Of a stretch of 64,000 bases of DNA, positions 8,854-16,395 are shown piece after piece. The DNA comes from Intestinimonas timonensis. Its GTDB lineage: Bacteria; Bacillota; Clostridia; Oscillospirales; Oscillospiraceae. Numbering within the stretch: position 1 is the stretch's first letter; each line of letters opens with the position of its first letter. The stretch lies in assembly GCF_900626145.1 (NCBI RefSeq), contig NZ_LR130816.1, positions 712,077 to 776,076 on the forward strand, read 5' to 3'. The notes below the pieces were generated by a model. The model saw only the letters and a program-made list of their open reading frames with translations. It was not told the DNA's origin and searched no databases. Both the position numbers and the translations under genes were made by a program.

Positions 8854-9291
8854 ATGGACGTAAAGGTACGCATTGACCCCGCCGCTCCAGGTCTCTCGGT
8901 GACCATCACCACCCCCGCCATGACCGACGAGGTCCGGGCTCTGGCCGCCCGGCTCTCCAATCGGGACGCCCTCCTCATGGCCTGGGACGGGGAGACCGCC
9001 GTCCCCCTCCGGGCGGAGGACATCCTCCGGTGCTACGGGGAGGACAAGGGGGTGAAGGTCCAGACCATTGGGGGTATCTATGACCTGCGGGAGCGGCTCT
9101 ATGAGCTGGAGGGCAGGCTGGACCGGCACGTCTTCGTCCGCATCTCCCACTCGGAGATCGTCAACCTCAAAAAGGTCACCGCCCTGGACCTCTCCCTCAC
9201 CGGCACCATCCGCATGACTCTGTCCGGGGACACGGTGTGCTATGTCTCCCGGCGGTATGTCAAGAAGATCAAAGAGGCCATCGGTCTCTGA
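8854..9291 (+). CDS. LytTR-family DNA-binding regulator
   Basis: 145-residue protein. Residues about 45-143 form a LytTR DNA-binding domain: VPLRAEDILRCYGEDKGVKV, then YELEGRLDRHVFVRISHSEI and VNLKKV, ending in VSRRYVKKIKEAIG. There is no receiver domain; the first 45 residues are a short alpha/beta segment. The ATG follows AAAGGAGGGAGCTTCC. The next gene, 14 bp downstream, encodes a DUF3021-like membrane protein. LytTR-DUF3021 pairs are widespread in Firmicutes, and the membrane partner is thought to act as an antagonist or sensor. The target is not evident; autoregulation is plausible. Confidence 0.9.
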   Translation: MDVKVRIDPAAPGLSVTITTPAMTDEVRALAARLSNRDALLMAWDGETAVPLRAEDILRCYGEDKGVKVQTIGGIYDLRERLYELEGRLDRHVFVRISHSEIVNLKKVTALDLSLTGTIRMTLSGDTVCYVSRRYVKKIKEAIGL

Positions 9292-9305
9292 AGGGAGGAA
9301 CAACC

Positions 9306-10130
9306 ATGCTGTTCGACAACAGACCACAGGCCCTGCGCCGTGCCCTCGCGGGAGGGCTGGTGGGCGTGGCCGCCCATCTGCTGCTGGGCTATCTGCTGGG
9401 CTCCATCCCCCTGTTCGGGCCCGCCCATTTTACCGGCTTTGTATTCCCGAACTGTAATTTCCACTTTCAACCGGAGTGGTTGGGGGTGCTTGTGTCCTTC
9501 GCGCTCTTTGCCCTGTTCGGGGCAGAGCTTGGGATCGCCACCCTGCCCTTTGCCGGAACCGGACAGGCGCTGGTGAAGCGCACTCTGGCCCACTTCCTGA
9601 CCATGGCGGCTACCGTGGCCCTCTGGGTAGGTCTCAACGCCGGTGCGGAGCGGGTGCTGTTGCCCCTGGTCCTGCTGGCGGTGTTCTACGCCCTGATCTG
9701 GCTGGGGCGCTGGGTGGGCTGGTACGCCGAGGTGGCCGCTATCCGGGAAAAGCTGGGTCTCTCCCCGGGCCCCTCCCCCCTGAAATGGAAAGAGACCCTG
9801 CCCTATGCGCCCTTCGCCCTCCTCCTCTGCCTTCTGCTCCCCGCCGGCCTCTCTTTCTTCGACGCCCCAGACGTACCGGTGCTCACCGGCCTCATCTACC
9901 TCTACCTGCTCCTCCCCGTGGGCAGCTTTTGCTCCGGCCTCTCCCTGGCCCGGCGTCAGGGCTTCTGCCCCCTCTACCCCCTCCTGTGTGCCCTCTGCTT
10001 CCTGGCCGCCGTCCCCTTGGTCTACAACGCCAGCGCCCTCCCCTTCTGCGCCGTGACCCTCTGTGCCGCCGGGCTAGGGGAGCTGACCGGCTGGCTGCTG
10101 GGCCAGGGACGGCGCAATCCGGCCCCGTGA
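9306..10130 (+). CDS. DUF3021-like integral membrane protein
   Basis: 274 residues. I chose the ATG at 9306 because AAGGGAGG precedes it; an open frame extends upstream into the regulator gene. The N-terminal half (four helices, about residues 10-140) resembles DUF3021, usually a protein of about 140 residues; the second half adds further hydrophobic helices (about 170-270), so this version is roughly twice the usual length. It is probably co-translated with the LytTR gene. Inferred role: membrane modulator of that regulator. The DUF3021 assignment rests on context and topology more than on motifs. Confidence 0.65.
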   Translation: MLFDNRPQALRRALAGGLVGVAAHLLLGYLLGSIPLFGPAHFTGFVFPNCNFHFQPEWLGVLVSFALFALFGAELGIATLPFAGTGQALVKRTLAHFLTMAATVALWVGLNAGAERVLLPLVLLAVFYALIWLGRWVGWYAEVAAIREKLGLSPGPSPLKWKETLPYAPFALLLCLLLPAGLSFFDAPDVPVLTGLIYLYLLLPVGSFCSGLSLARRQGFCPLYPLLCALCFLAAVPLVYNASALPFCAVTLCAAGLGELTGWLLGQGRRNPAP

Positions 10131-10332
10131 CGTTCCCTTTATCCCATACCTTCGTTTACTCAAGCTGAAAAAACAGCGGGCGCTGCCGATGGCAGCACCC
10201 GCTGTTTCGTTTCTCTATCCTATTCTTACCGTCACCGGGCGCAGACGATGCCGCCTCTACCCAGTCACAGAGCGGTACCAAAGTTCTTCTTGGTTCTTTT
10301 TCTTACAAGAAAAAGAACCAAGAAAAAGGACA
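10131..10332 (-). repeat. Stop-adjacent repeat (family 3) downstream of mnmE, ending in a terminator hairpin
   Basis: In the mnmE direction the repeat starts directly after the stop codon with CCTTTTTCTTGG and a long hairpin of TTCTTTTTCTT / AAGAAAAAGAA, continues with AAGAACTTTGG, and ends about 150 bp later in a hairpin with arms CAGCGGGTGCTGCC and GGCAGCGCCCGCTG (10172-10205). A related copy with the same order of motifs starts at the stop codon of azlD (56150-56300, plus strand). The final hairpin also serves the DUF3021 gene from the other side. Confidence 0.7.
10170..10212. terminator. Bidirectional terminator between DUF3021 gene and mnmE
   Basis: Arms ACAGCGGGCGCTGCC and GGCAGCACCCGCTGT around GAT. 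On the minus strand the stem is followed by TTTTTTC; on the plus strand by TTCGTTTC. It forms the end of the family-3 repeat. Confidence 0.7.
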
Positions 10333-11727
10333 CTACTTTCCGATGCAGAAGCGGGAGAAGATGCGCTCCACCACATCCTCCCGGACAGCCCGGCCAGTGA
10401 GCTCCGCCAGGGCCTCCAGCGCCCCCTCCACGTCAGTGAGGACGGCGTCGGGTGTGACCCCGGCCAGGAGTCCTGTCTCGGCCTCCCGCAGGGCGGCCAG
10501 CGCCGTCTGGGCCGCCTGGGCCTGCCGGGCATTGGTGAGCATGGCCCCGGCCTCTCCGCCGCTCCCCTGGGGGAAGAGCCGTGCCACCGCCGCCCCCAGG
10601 TCCTCCAGCCCGGCGCCGGTCTTGGCGCTGAGCCGGACCATCGGCGGGGCCTGCTCCCCGTGGGCGAAAAACGCCCTGTCCCGGCCATGGGGCAGATCGG
10701 CCTTGGTGAGCACAAGCACCACCCGGGGACAGTGGGCGGCGGCCTCCTCCCAGAGGGCCAGCTCAGCCAGGAGCCGGTCCGGGTCCTCCCCTGGGTCAGA
10801 GCCGTCCATGAGCACCAGAGCCAGCTCGGCCCCGGCCAGGGCCGCCCGGCTCCGCTCCACCCCCAGCTGTTCCACCGGATCGTCGGTGTCCCGGAGCCCC
10901 GCCGTGTCGATGAGCCGCAGCAGCACGCCCCCCACTACACACCGCTCCTCCACGGTGTCCCGGGTGGTGCCCGGAATGTCGGTGACGATGGCCCGCTGGT
11001 AGCCCAGCAGGGCGTTTAAAAGGGAGGATTTGCCCGCGTTGGGCAGGCCCACGATGGCGCAGGGCACCCCTCGGGTCAAAAACTTCCCCCGGTCATAGGT
11101 GGCCAGCAGGTCCTCCAGCCCCCGCTCCGCCATCTCCAGAGCCTCCTCCAGCTCCTGGGCGCGGAAGGGGTCGATGTCCTCGTCGGGGTAGTCCAGTACG
11201 GCGTGGAAGTGGGCCAGCAGGTCCACCAGACCGCTGTAAATGCCCTCCACCCGCCTGGACAGGGCGCCGGTGAGCTGGCCCGCCGCCGTCCGGACGGCCT
11301 GGGGCGTCTCCGCCTCCAGCAGGTCGGCCACCGCCTCCGCCTGGGTCAGGTCCAGCTTGCCGTTCAAAAAGGCCCGCTGGGTGAACTCACCCGGTCTTGC
11401 AGGACGTGCCCCGGCGGCGTACAGGGCCTCCAGGCCCAGGGAGAGGACCACCGGCGCCCCATGGCACTGGAGCTCCGCCGTGTCCTCCCCGGTGTAGCTG
11501 TGGGGCGCCCGGGACACCGTGGCCAGCACCTGGTCGATGACGTTTCCCTCCTTGTCCAGCAGGGAGCCGTACACCAGACGCCGGTCCTCCGTCCCGGCCA
11601 GAGGCTTCCCGCTTCTGGCCCGGAAAACCCGGTCGGCACACTCCGCCGCCCCCGGGCCGGACAGCCGCAGGACCCCGATGGCGGATGGCACCGCCGGTGT
11701 GGAGATGGCCGCGATGAGCTCTGACAT
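10333..11727 (-). CDS. mnmE: tRNA modification GTPase MnmE
   Basis: 464 residues. With MnmG it installs the 5-carboxymethylaminomethyl group at U34 of certain tRNAs. N-terminal formyl-THF-binding domain from about 1-120 (IAAISTPAVPSAIGVLRLSG), helical domain, and inserted G domain at about 215-375 with G1 GLPNAGKSS, G3 DTAGLRDT and G4 LTKAD. It ends in the diagnostic FCIGK, so the catalytic cysteine is present. Length is normal for the family. The gene is alone here: mnmG is not next to it as it is in many Firmicutes. The upstream gap holds DnaA-box-like sites, and a family-3 repeat begins at its stop codon. Confidence 0.97.
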   Translation of the reverse strand: MSELIAAISTPAVPSAIGVLRLSGPGAAECADRVFRARSGKPLAGTEDRRLVYGSLLDKEGNVIDQVLATVSRAPHSYTGEDTAELQCHGAPVVLSLGLEALYAAGARPARPGEFTQRAFLNGKLDLTQAEAVADLLEAETPQAVRTAAGQLTGALSRRVEGIYSGLVDLLAHFHAVLDYPDEDIDPFRAQELEEALEMAERGLEDLLATYDRGKFLTRGVPCAIVGLPNAGKSSLLNALLGYQRAIVTDIPGTTRDTVEERCVVGGVLLRLIDTAGLRDTDDPVEQLGVERSRAALAGAELALVLMDGSDPGEDPDRLLAELALWEEAAAHCPRVVLVLTKADLPHGRDRAFFAHGEQAPPMVRLSAKTGAGLEDLGAAVARLFPQGSGGEAGAMLTNARQAQAAQTALAALREAETGLLAGVTPDAVLTDVEGALEALAELTGRAVREDVVERIFSRFCIGK

Positions 11728-11833
11728 GATCCAAACCTCCCTTACATTTCCGTGTCTTTGTGGTCTTTTGTAAATTTGGCGAAAATGCCGCGCAACTTCC
11801 CCTTGACAGTCGTTTTATGTCTACCGATGTGAA

Positions 11834-11907
11834 TAATCCACTTTTCCACGTTTACATAAACATATGTGGATAACCCTGTGGAAAATGTGGAAAACCCTTG
11901 TGGAAAG
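11834..11907. other. Cluster of six DnaA-box-like sites upstream of mnmE
   Basis: One perfect box TGTGGATAA (11865-11873), two single-mismatch boxes TGTGGAAAA (11877-11885, 11886-11894), and three with two mismatches: TGTGGAAAG (11899-11907) and, on the other strand, TTTTCCACG (11842-11850) and TAATCCACT (11834-11842). They are packed in 74 bp of AT-rich DNA. mnmE, gdpP-rplI-dnaB, tilS-hpt-ftsH and spoIIR are often near oriC in Firmicutes, so an origin-linked or DnaA-titrating site is possible. dnaA and rpmH are not in the window. Confidence 0.5.
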
Positions 11908-11968
11908 CCGCTTTTTCTCTGGGGCGCAATATGGACTGCGAATGAATACCACCCGAATATTCAATGTA

Positions 11969-11996
11969 GAAAAAAGCGCCGCCGTTTGGCGGCGCT
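11969..11996 (-). terminator. Terminator of the flavoprotein gene (distal to a repeat)
   Basis: Minus strand: stem AGCGCCGCC / GGCGGCGCT with AAAC loop, then TTTTTTC. It lies about 230 bp beyond the stop codon of the gene at 12229, with the family-2 repeat in between. Confidence 0.85.
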
Positions 11997-12228
11997 CTGA
12001 GCCTGCAGGCAGATGCCGGCAGGCTCTTTCAAAAATGCAAGCATTTTTTCGAAGAGATGCAGCCTGCTGCGTCGCACTTCGTCGTCGCAAAGTCCGCACC
12101 GTTCAAAATGCCCTGCCGGGCATTTCTCACTCCGCTCGCTTGCTCCTTCTCTCCGGAGCAGACCCGCTGCGCTGGGCTCTGCTCCGGTTCCCGCCTTGGG
12201 TGGCGGGTCTTGGGCGGCCTGGCCCGCC
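11997..12228 (-). repeat. Repeat family 2, copy A, between flavoprotein stop codon and its terminator
   Basis: Hairpin-rich 230-bp insert. In gene direction its 3' module (12078 down to 11997) reads AGTGCGACGCAGCAG, ATCTCTTCGAAAAAATGC, TTGCATTTTTGAAAGAGCC and a CAGGCTCAG end, closely matching copy B behind the WYL gene (25129-25209), also in gene direction. The 5' parts of the two copies differ. I see no protein-coding content. Confidence 0.7.
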
Positions 12229-13629
12229 TTAGACCTTCTCACGCAGACGCTGGGAGATCACCTGAGCCACCTTCACGCCGGAGGCGCCGGCCTGGGCCAG
12301 GCCGCGGGTGATGCCGGCGCCGTCGCCGATGGCGAACATGCCGGGCAGCTTGGTCTCCAGCTCAGGGGTGAGGGTGAGGCGGGAGGAGTAGAACTTGACC
12401 TCAGCGCCGTAGAGCAGGGTGTCGTAGTTGGCGGTACCGGGGGCGATCTTGTCCAGCTGGAAGATCATCTCGATGATATCGTCCAGCTGCCGCTTGGGCA
12501 GAGCCAGGCTCAGGTCGCCGGGGACGGCGGCGGTGAGGGTGGGCCGGGTGAAGGACTTGCTCATCCGGTGGGCGTTGGTGCGCATGCCCTTCACCAGGTC
12601 GCCGAAGCGCTGGACCAGCACGCCGCCGGCCAGCATGTTGCTGAGGGAGGCGATGTGCTTGCCGTAGCGGTAGGGCTCGTTGAAGGGCTCGGTGAACCGG
12701 TTGGACACCAGCAGGGCGAAGTTGGTGTTCTCGCTCTGGAGGGCGGGGTCGGCGTAGGAGTGGCCGTTCACGGTGTTAATGCCCTCCACGTTCTCGGCCA
12801 CCACGTGGCCGTAGGGGTTCATGCAGAAGGTGCGGACCTGGTCGCCGTACTGCTTGGTACGGTAGACCAGCTTGGACTCATAGACCACATTGGTGATGTG
12901 CTCGAAGACCCGGGCGGGCAGCTCCACCCGCACGCCGATGTCCACCTGGTTGTTGATGAGGGGGATACCCAGGCGCTTGCACTCGTTGGCAAACCACTCG
13001 GCGCCGGAGCGGCCGGGCGCGGCGATGAGCCAGTCGCAGCACACCTCGTCCCCCTTCTCCAGCCCCAGGCGGTAGCCGCCGTCAGCGGCGTCGATGGTCT
13101 TGACGGAGGTGTTGAACCGGAACTCGATGCCCCTTTTCAGGTCCTCATAGATGTTCTGGAGGATCACCAGGTTCTTCTCGGTGCCCAGGTGCTTGCACCG
13201 GGCCTGGAGCAGATGGAGGTCGAACTCCAGGGCCTTCTTCTCCAGAGCCTTGGCCTCAGGGGTGGAGGTGGAGAACATCTCGGTGGTGGCGCCGTGGGCC
13301 ACATTGATGGAGTCCACATACTCGATGAGGTCCATGACCTCCTTGGCGTCCATGAAGTCGGTAAGCCAGCCGCCGAAGGCGGTGGTAAAGTTGAATTTGC
13401 CGTCGGAGAAGGCGCCGGCGCCGCCGAAGCCGCACATGGTGTCGCAGACCTTGCACTGGATGCAGTCCTTCACCTTCCCCGCCACGATGGGGCAGCTCCG
13501 GCTGTAGATGTCCCGGCCCTGCTCCAGGACCACCACCTTCAGTCCGGGGTTCTGTTTCATCAGCTCGTAGCCTGCGTAGATACCGGCCTCTCCACAGCCA
13601 ATGATGGCAACGTCGTATCTCTCGCTCAT
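12229..13629 (-). CDS. FAD-dependent dehydrogenase (COG2509-type)
   Basis: 466 residues; the start MSERYDVAIIG at 13629 follows AAAGGAGAAG. A Rossmann FAD-binding motif GCGEAGIYAGYEL lies at about residues 10-22. A cysteine-rich segment follows (CPIVAGKVKDCIQCKVCDTM, about 62-81, then CGFGGAGAFSDGK), characteristic of this family of uncharacterised dehydrogenases. The C-terminus carries the second FAD contact (GMFAIGDGAGITRGLAQAG). The reaction is unknown; the family is common in anaerobes. It is monocistronic, with its own promoter and a distal terminator separated from the stop codon by a repeat. Confidence 0.85.
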   Translation of the reverse strand: MSERYDVAIIGCGEAGIYAGYELMKQNPGLKVVVLEQGRDIYSRSCPIVAGKVKDCIQCKVCDTMCGFGGAGAFSDGKFNFTTAFGGWLTDFMDAKEVMDLIEYVDSINVAHGATTEMFSTSTPEAKALEKKALEFDLHLLQARCKHLGTEKNLVILQNIYEDLKRGIEFRFNTSVKTIDAADGGYRLGLEKGDEVCCDWLIAAPGRSGAEWFANECKRLGIPLINNQVDIGVRVELPARVFEHITNVVYESKLVYRTKQYGDQVRTFCMNPYGHVVAENVEGINTVNGHSYADPALQSENTNFALLVSNRFTEPFNEPYRYGKHIASLSNMLAGGVLVQRFGDLVKGMRTNAHRMSKSFTRPTLTAAVPGDLSLALPKRQLDDIIEMIFQLDKIAPGTANYDTLLYGAEVKFYSSRLTLTPELETKLPGMFAIGDGAGITRGLAQAGASGVKVAQVISQRLREKV

Positions 13630-13690
13630 GATGCGCTCTTCTCCTTTGTCTGTTCTGTCCATCCCATATCCATGGGGGCATACTACTTCT

Positions 13691-13715
13691 AGTATAGTAT
13701 AGCATGTTTTGTCAA
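13691..13715 (-). promoter_or_regulatory. Probable extended -10 promoter of the flavoprotein gene
   Basis: On the minus strand TGCTATACT (13696-13704) is an extended -10 element, with an overlapping second TATACT at 13691-13696. A consensus TTGACA at 13710-13715 is nearby but at 8 or 13 bp, too close for normal use, so the extended -10 is more likely the working element. Confidence 0.4.
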
Positions 13716-13734
13716 GTCTACGCCACCCCATCCT

Positions 13735-13768
13735 CAAAAAAATGCCCCTCCTGGACAGGAGGGGCATT
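13735..13768 (-). terminator. Terminator of the muropeptide operon
   Basis: Minus strand stem AATGCCCCTCCTG / CAGGAGGGGCATT with a 2-nt loop, then TTTTTTT. It follows the last gene (NlpC/P60) by about 25 bp. Confidence 0.9.
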
Positions 13769-13792
13769 GAGCATGCTCAGGTGTTTCCAGCC

Positions 13793-14611
13793 TTAAAAGA
13801 TGCTGCCCACGGCGGTCATGCCCTGGTCCAGGTCGGCCCGGTAGTCCGGGTCCGCAGGATTGAGGCTGTTGATGACCACGCCGTCGCTGCCGTTGTGGGC
13901 GGTGGAGTGGAGATACTTCCCTTCGCCCAGGTACATGGCCACGTGGCCGGGGAAGAAGAGAAGGTCGCCGGGCTGCATGTCGGCCCGGGGGATCTCATGG
14001 ACGGGGAAGCCCTCCACAATGCCGGCGTCCCGGTAGATGACCACCCCGTTGAGGAGGTAGCTCATGGAGACCAGGCCGGAGCAGTCGATACCCATGGGGG
14101 TCTTGCCGCCCCAGCGGTAGTGGGTGCCCTGGAAGGTGAGGGCGGTCTCCACCACCGCCTTGCGCAGCTGTTCCGGGTCCTCAAACCGGGGCTTTTCGTA
14201 ATATTCCCCGAGAAAACTACATTTCGTATAGCCCTCCCGGCCGTCGGGCAGCTCCACCCGGAGCCAGCCGTCGGCGTTGGGGTTCCCCACCGGGGAGACA
14301 AGCGCGCCCCGGGTGAGGGTGGCCAGGGGGAAGCAGGTCACGGCGGGGCCGGAGAGGACGTCGCAGATGCCCTTCAGGACCACCTGCTTGGGCCGCTCGC
14401 TCCAGCGGCGGACCAGGTGGTCGCCGGTGAGGACGTGCTCGGCCTGAAGATAGCCCTCATAGCGGTAGGGCGCCCGGGCCAGATACCAGCCGGGCTTGAC
14501 CTCCTCCAGGAGCTCCACCACCATACCGGCGAGGACCTCATCGGCCCGCTCGCACTGGAGCTGGGGGCGGCTCATGAGGGGACAGACAGGTTCGATGACA
14601 ATGGCTTTCAT
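13793..14611 (-). CDS. NlpC/P60 family C40 peptidase with SH3-like domains (YkfC-like)
   Basis: 272 residues, no signal peptide, so cytosolic. SH3-like modules fill about residues 1-135; the NlpC/P60 domain spans about 140-270. The catalytic Cys is in GIDCSGLVSMSYL, the His in GHVAMYLGEG, and the third polar residue in YLHSTAHNGSDG. Architecture and context match Bacillus YkfC, a gamma-D-glutamyl-L-diamino acid endopeptidase that cuts muropeptides carrying a free N-terminal L-Ala. It is the last gene of the operon, 6 bp after the serine hydrolase stop. Predicted product: L-Ala-D-Glu, the substrate of the epimerase encoded by the first gene. Confidence 0.9.
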   Translation of the reverse strand: MKAIVIEPVCPLMSRPQLQCERADEVLAGMVVELLEEVKPGWYLARAPYRYEGYLQAEHVLTGDHLVRRWSERPKQVVLKGICDVLSGPAVTCFPLATLTRGALVSPVGNPNADGWLRVELPDGREGYTKCSFLGEYYEKPRFEDPEQLRKAVVETALTFQGTHYRWGGKTPMGIDCSGLVSMSYLLNGVVIYRDAGIVEGFPVHEIPRADMQPGDLLFFPGHVAMYLGEGKYLHSTAHNGSDGVVINSLNPADPDYRADLDQGMTAVGSIF

Positions 14612-14617
14612 ATCCGT

Positions 14618-15439
14618 TCAGCCTCCCGTGCAGAATGCCGGCGCCGGGGCGCCGTAGGTGTCATAGATGGCCTTGCCCAGCCGGCCGATAAACTGCTTTT
14701 GGCGGTTGTCGCCCTCGGCGCTGGGGCCGTCCCAGGTGAAGATACCCAGGAACCAGTCGCCGCCGGGCTGGAAGAAGACGCCGGCATCATGACTCAGGTA
14801 GTCCAGACCGCCGGTCTTGTGGGCGAAATCCACGGGGTAGGGATTGTAGCGCAGGATGTCGTCCATGGACCGCTGGCGGCGGAGCATATCCAGGGCCACA
14901 GCGGTGAGGGACTCGTTCAAAATCTCCCCCCGGCACAGCTTGCGGTAGAGGGCAAACTGGTCGGCGGCGGAGGTATAGTTGTTCCGTCCGGCGGCGATGG
15001 CGTCCCAGTCCAGCATCTGCCGCTGGCACACCGTGTGCCGGAGGCCCAGCGCGTCCCGGGCGTAGGCGTTGATGGCGTCGTAGCCCACAGTGGAGATCAC
15101 CCGGTTGGTGGCGGTGTTGTCGCTCTCCACGATCATCCAGTAGAGGAGCTCCCACAGGGAGCGGCTGGTGGGGCCGTACTCAAAGACCTGGGAGTCCTCC
15201 AGCAGCACCTCGGCGGGCAGGTCCAGGGTCTGGTCCAGGGAGAGCCGGCCCTGCCGCACCTCCTCCAGGGCGGCCAGAAGCACCGGCACCTTGATGGTGG
15301 AGGCCGACACCACCTGGGTGTCCGGCTCCAGGGCCCAGAGGACCTTACCGCTCTCCACCTCACCCACCAGCACGGCGGTCTTGCAGGGGAAGGCGGCGAT
15401 CTCTTGTTTCAAAAACGTATCCAATGCTTGCTCCGTCAT
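14618..15439 (-). CDS. Cytosolic class A beta-lactamase-fold serine hydrolase
   Basis: 273 residues from ATG 15439, which overlaps the LD-carboxypeptidase stop by 4 bp (ATGA). Motifs of the penicilloyl-serine superfamily are present: SASTIK (nucleophile Ser and Lys, about 52-57), SDN (in VESDNTATN), and HKTGG. The omega-loop Glu of true class A beta-lactamases is not evident; that region reads WDAIAAGRNNYTSAADQF. There is no signal peptide, unlike secreted beta-lactamases. The operon position suggests a peptidase or amidase acting on imported cell-wall peptides rather than antibiotic resistance. The exact bond cleaved is unknown. Confidence 0.82.
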   Translation of the reverse strand: MTEQALDTFLKQEIAAFPCKTAVLVGEVESGKVLWALEPDTQVVSASTIKVPVLLAALEEVRQGRLSLDQTLDLPAEVLLEDSQVFEYGPTSRSLWELLYWMIVESDNTATNRVISTVGYDAINAYARDALGLRHTVCQRQMLDWDAIAAGRNNYTSAADQFALYRKLCRGEILNESLTAVALDMLRRQRSMDDILRYNPYPVDFAHKTGGLDYLSHDAGVFFQPGGDWFLGIFTWDGPSAEGDNRQKQFIGRLGKAIYDTYGAPAPAFCTGG

Positions 15440-16359
15440 GACGGGAGCACCTCCAGTCGTCCGGTATCGGCGTCCATGGCGGCCATGGCGCCTAAGGGCA
15501 GGGATAGGGTGGGCAGGGTGTGGCCGCAGGCCAGGCCGGACAGGACCGGCTTGCCCGCGGGGACGATGAGCTCCCGGAAGACCTCCTCCAAAGTGAGGGA
15601 GCGCTCCGGGTCCTCGGGGGAACAGTCGGTCCACTCCCCCAGGATCACCCCGGCGCAGTCCCGGAATTTCCCGGCGTTCCTGAGCTGGGTGAGCATGCCG
15701 TCAATGCGGTAGACCTTCTCCCCCACGTCCTCCAGGAAGAGGAGCTTTCCCTTCGTGTCGATCTCCCAGGGGGTGCCCAGGGAGGCGGCCAGGAGGGAGA
15801 GGTTGCCGCCGCACAGCCGTCCCATGGCGCTGCCGTGGGAGAGGGCGGTGAGGGGCCGCCCGGCGGGGTTTTCCACCGGCCCGGCCAGGGGGCCGAAAAG
15901 GCACCGCCGCAGCTGGGACATGGTGAGCTCGTCCACCGGCTGGTAGTAGTCGGAGGCAGGCATGGGGGCGTGGTAGGTGACGAAGCCGCACACCTGATTG
16001 AAGGCGGTGTGGAGGGCGGTGACGTCGCTGTACCCGGCAAACAGCTTGGGCCGCCGGGCGATGGCGTCCAGGTCCAGCAGTGGGAGGATGCGGTGGGCGC
16101 CGTAGCCGCCCCGGAGGCACAACACACCGGCGATGGAGTCATCGGCAAAGGCGGCCTGGACATCCCCGGCCCGCTGGGCGTCGTCGGCGGCAAAGTAGCC
16201 GTGGCGGCTGGTGGCGTAGCAGGAGGGGTAGGGCACCGGCTCCAGGCCCAGGGCCTTCACGGCATCCAGGGCGGGACCCAGCCGGTCGGCGGCCACGGCG
16301 GAACTGGCGTTCACCAGGGCCACCCGGGCGCCGGGGTAGAGAGGGTTGGGAACGATCAT
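15436..16359 (-). CDS. ldcA: LD-carboxypeptidase, peptidase family S66 (LdcA/YkfA-like)
   Basis: 307 residues. Family S66 enzymes remove the terminal D-Ala from murein tetrapeptides in the cytosol. Visible: N-terminal P-G-x-x-V pattern (PGARVALVNASSA), the LRGGYG motif at about residue 80, the nucleophile Ser in FAGYSDVTALH at about 111, and the C-terminal part with FLEDVGEKVYRID and the catalytic His region (SGLACGHT). No signal peptide. It lies 36 bp after the OppF-like ATPase and overlaps the serine hydrolase gene. It fits the recycling pathway encoded by the operon. Confidence 0.93.
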   Translation of the reverse strand: MIVPNPLYPGARVALVNASSAVAADRLGPALDAVKALGLEPVPYPSCYATSRHGYFAADDAQRAGDVQAAFADDSIAGVLCLRGGYGAHRILPLLDLDAIARRPKLFAGYSDVTALHTAFNQVCGFVTYHAPMPASDYYQPVDELTMSQLRRCLFGPLAGPVENPAGRPLTALSHGSAMGRLCGGNLSLLAASLGTPWEIDTKGKLLFLEDVGEKVYRIDGMLTQLRNAGKFRDCAGVILGEWTDCSPEDPERSLTLEEVFRELIVPAGKPVLSGLACGHTLPTLSLPLGAMAAMDADTGRLEVLPS

Positions 16360-16395
16360 TTCCTGGTCACATCCAATGTCTGATGAGATGTCGGC

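Noticed and set aside
11834-11907. Declaring this the chromosomal origin
   Set aside because: dnaA, rpmH and a clear DNA-unwinding element are not visible; only the box cluster can be supported.
14618-15439. Antibiotic-resistance beta-lactamase
   Set aside because: No export signal, no evident deacylation Glu, and its place in a muropeptide operon argue against it.
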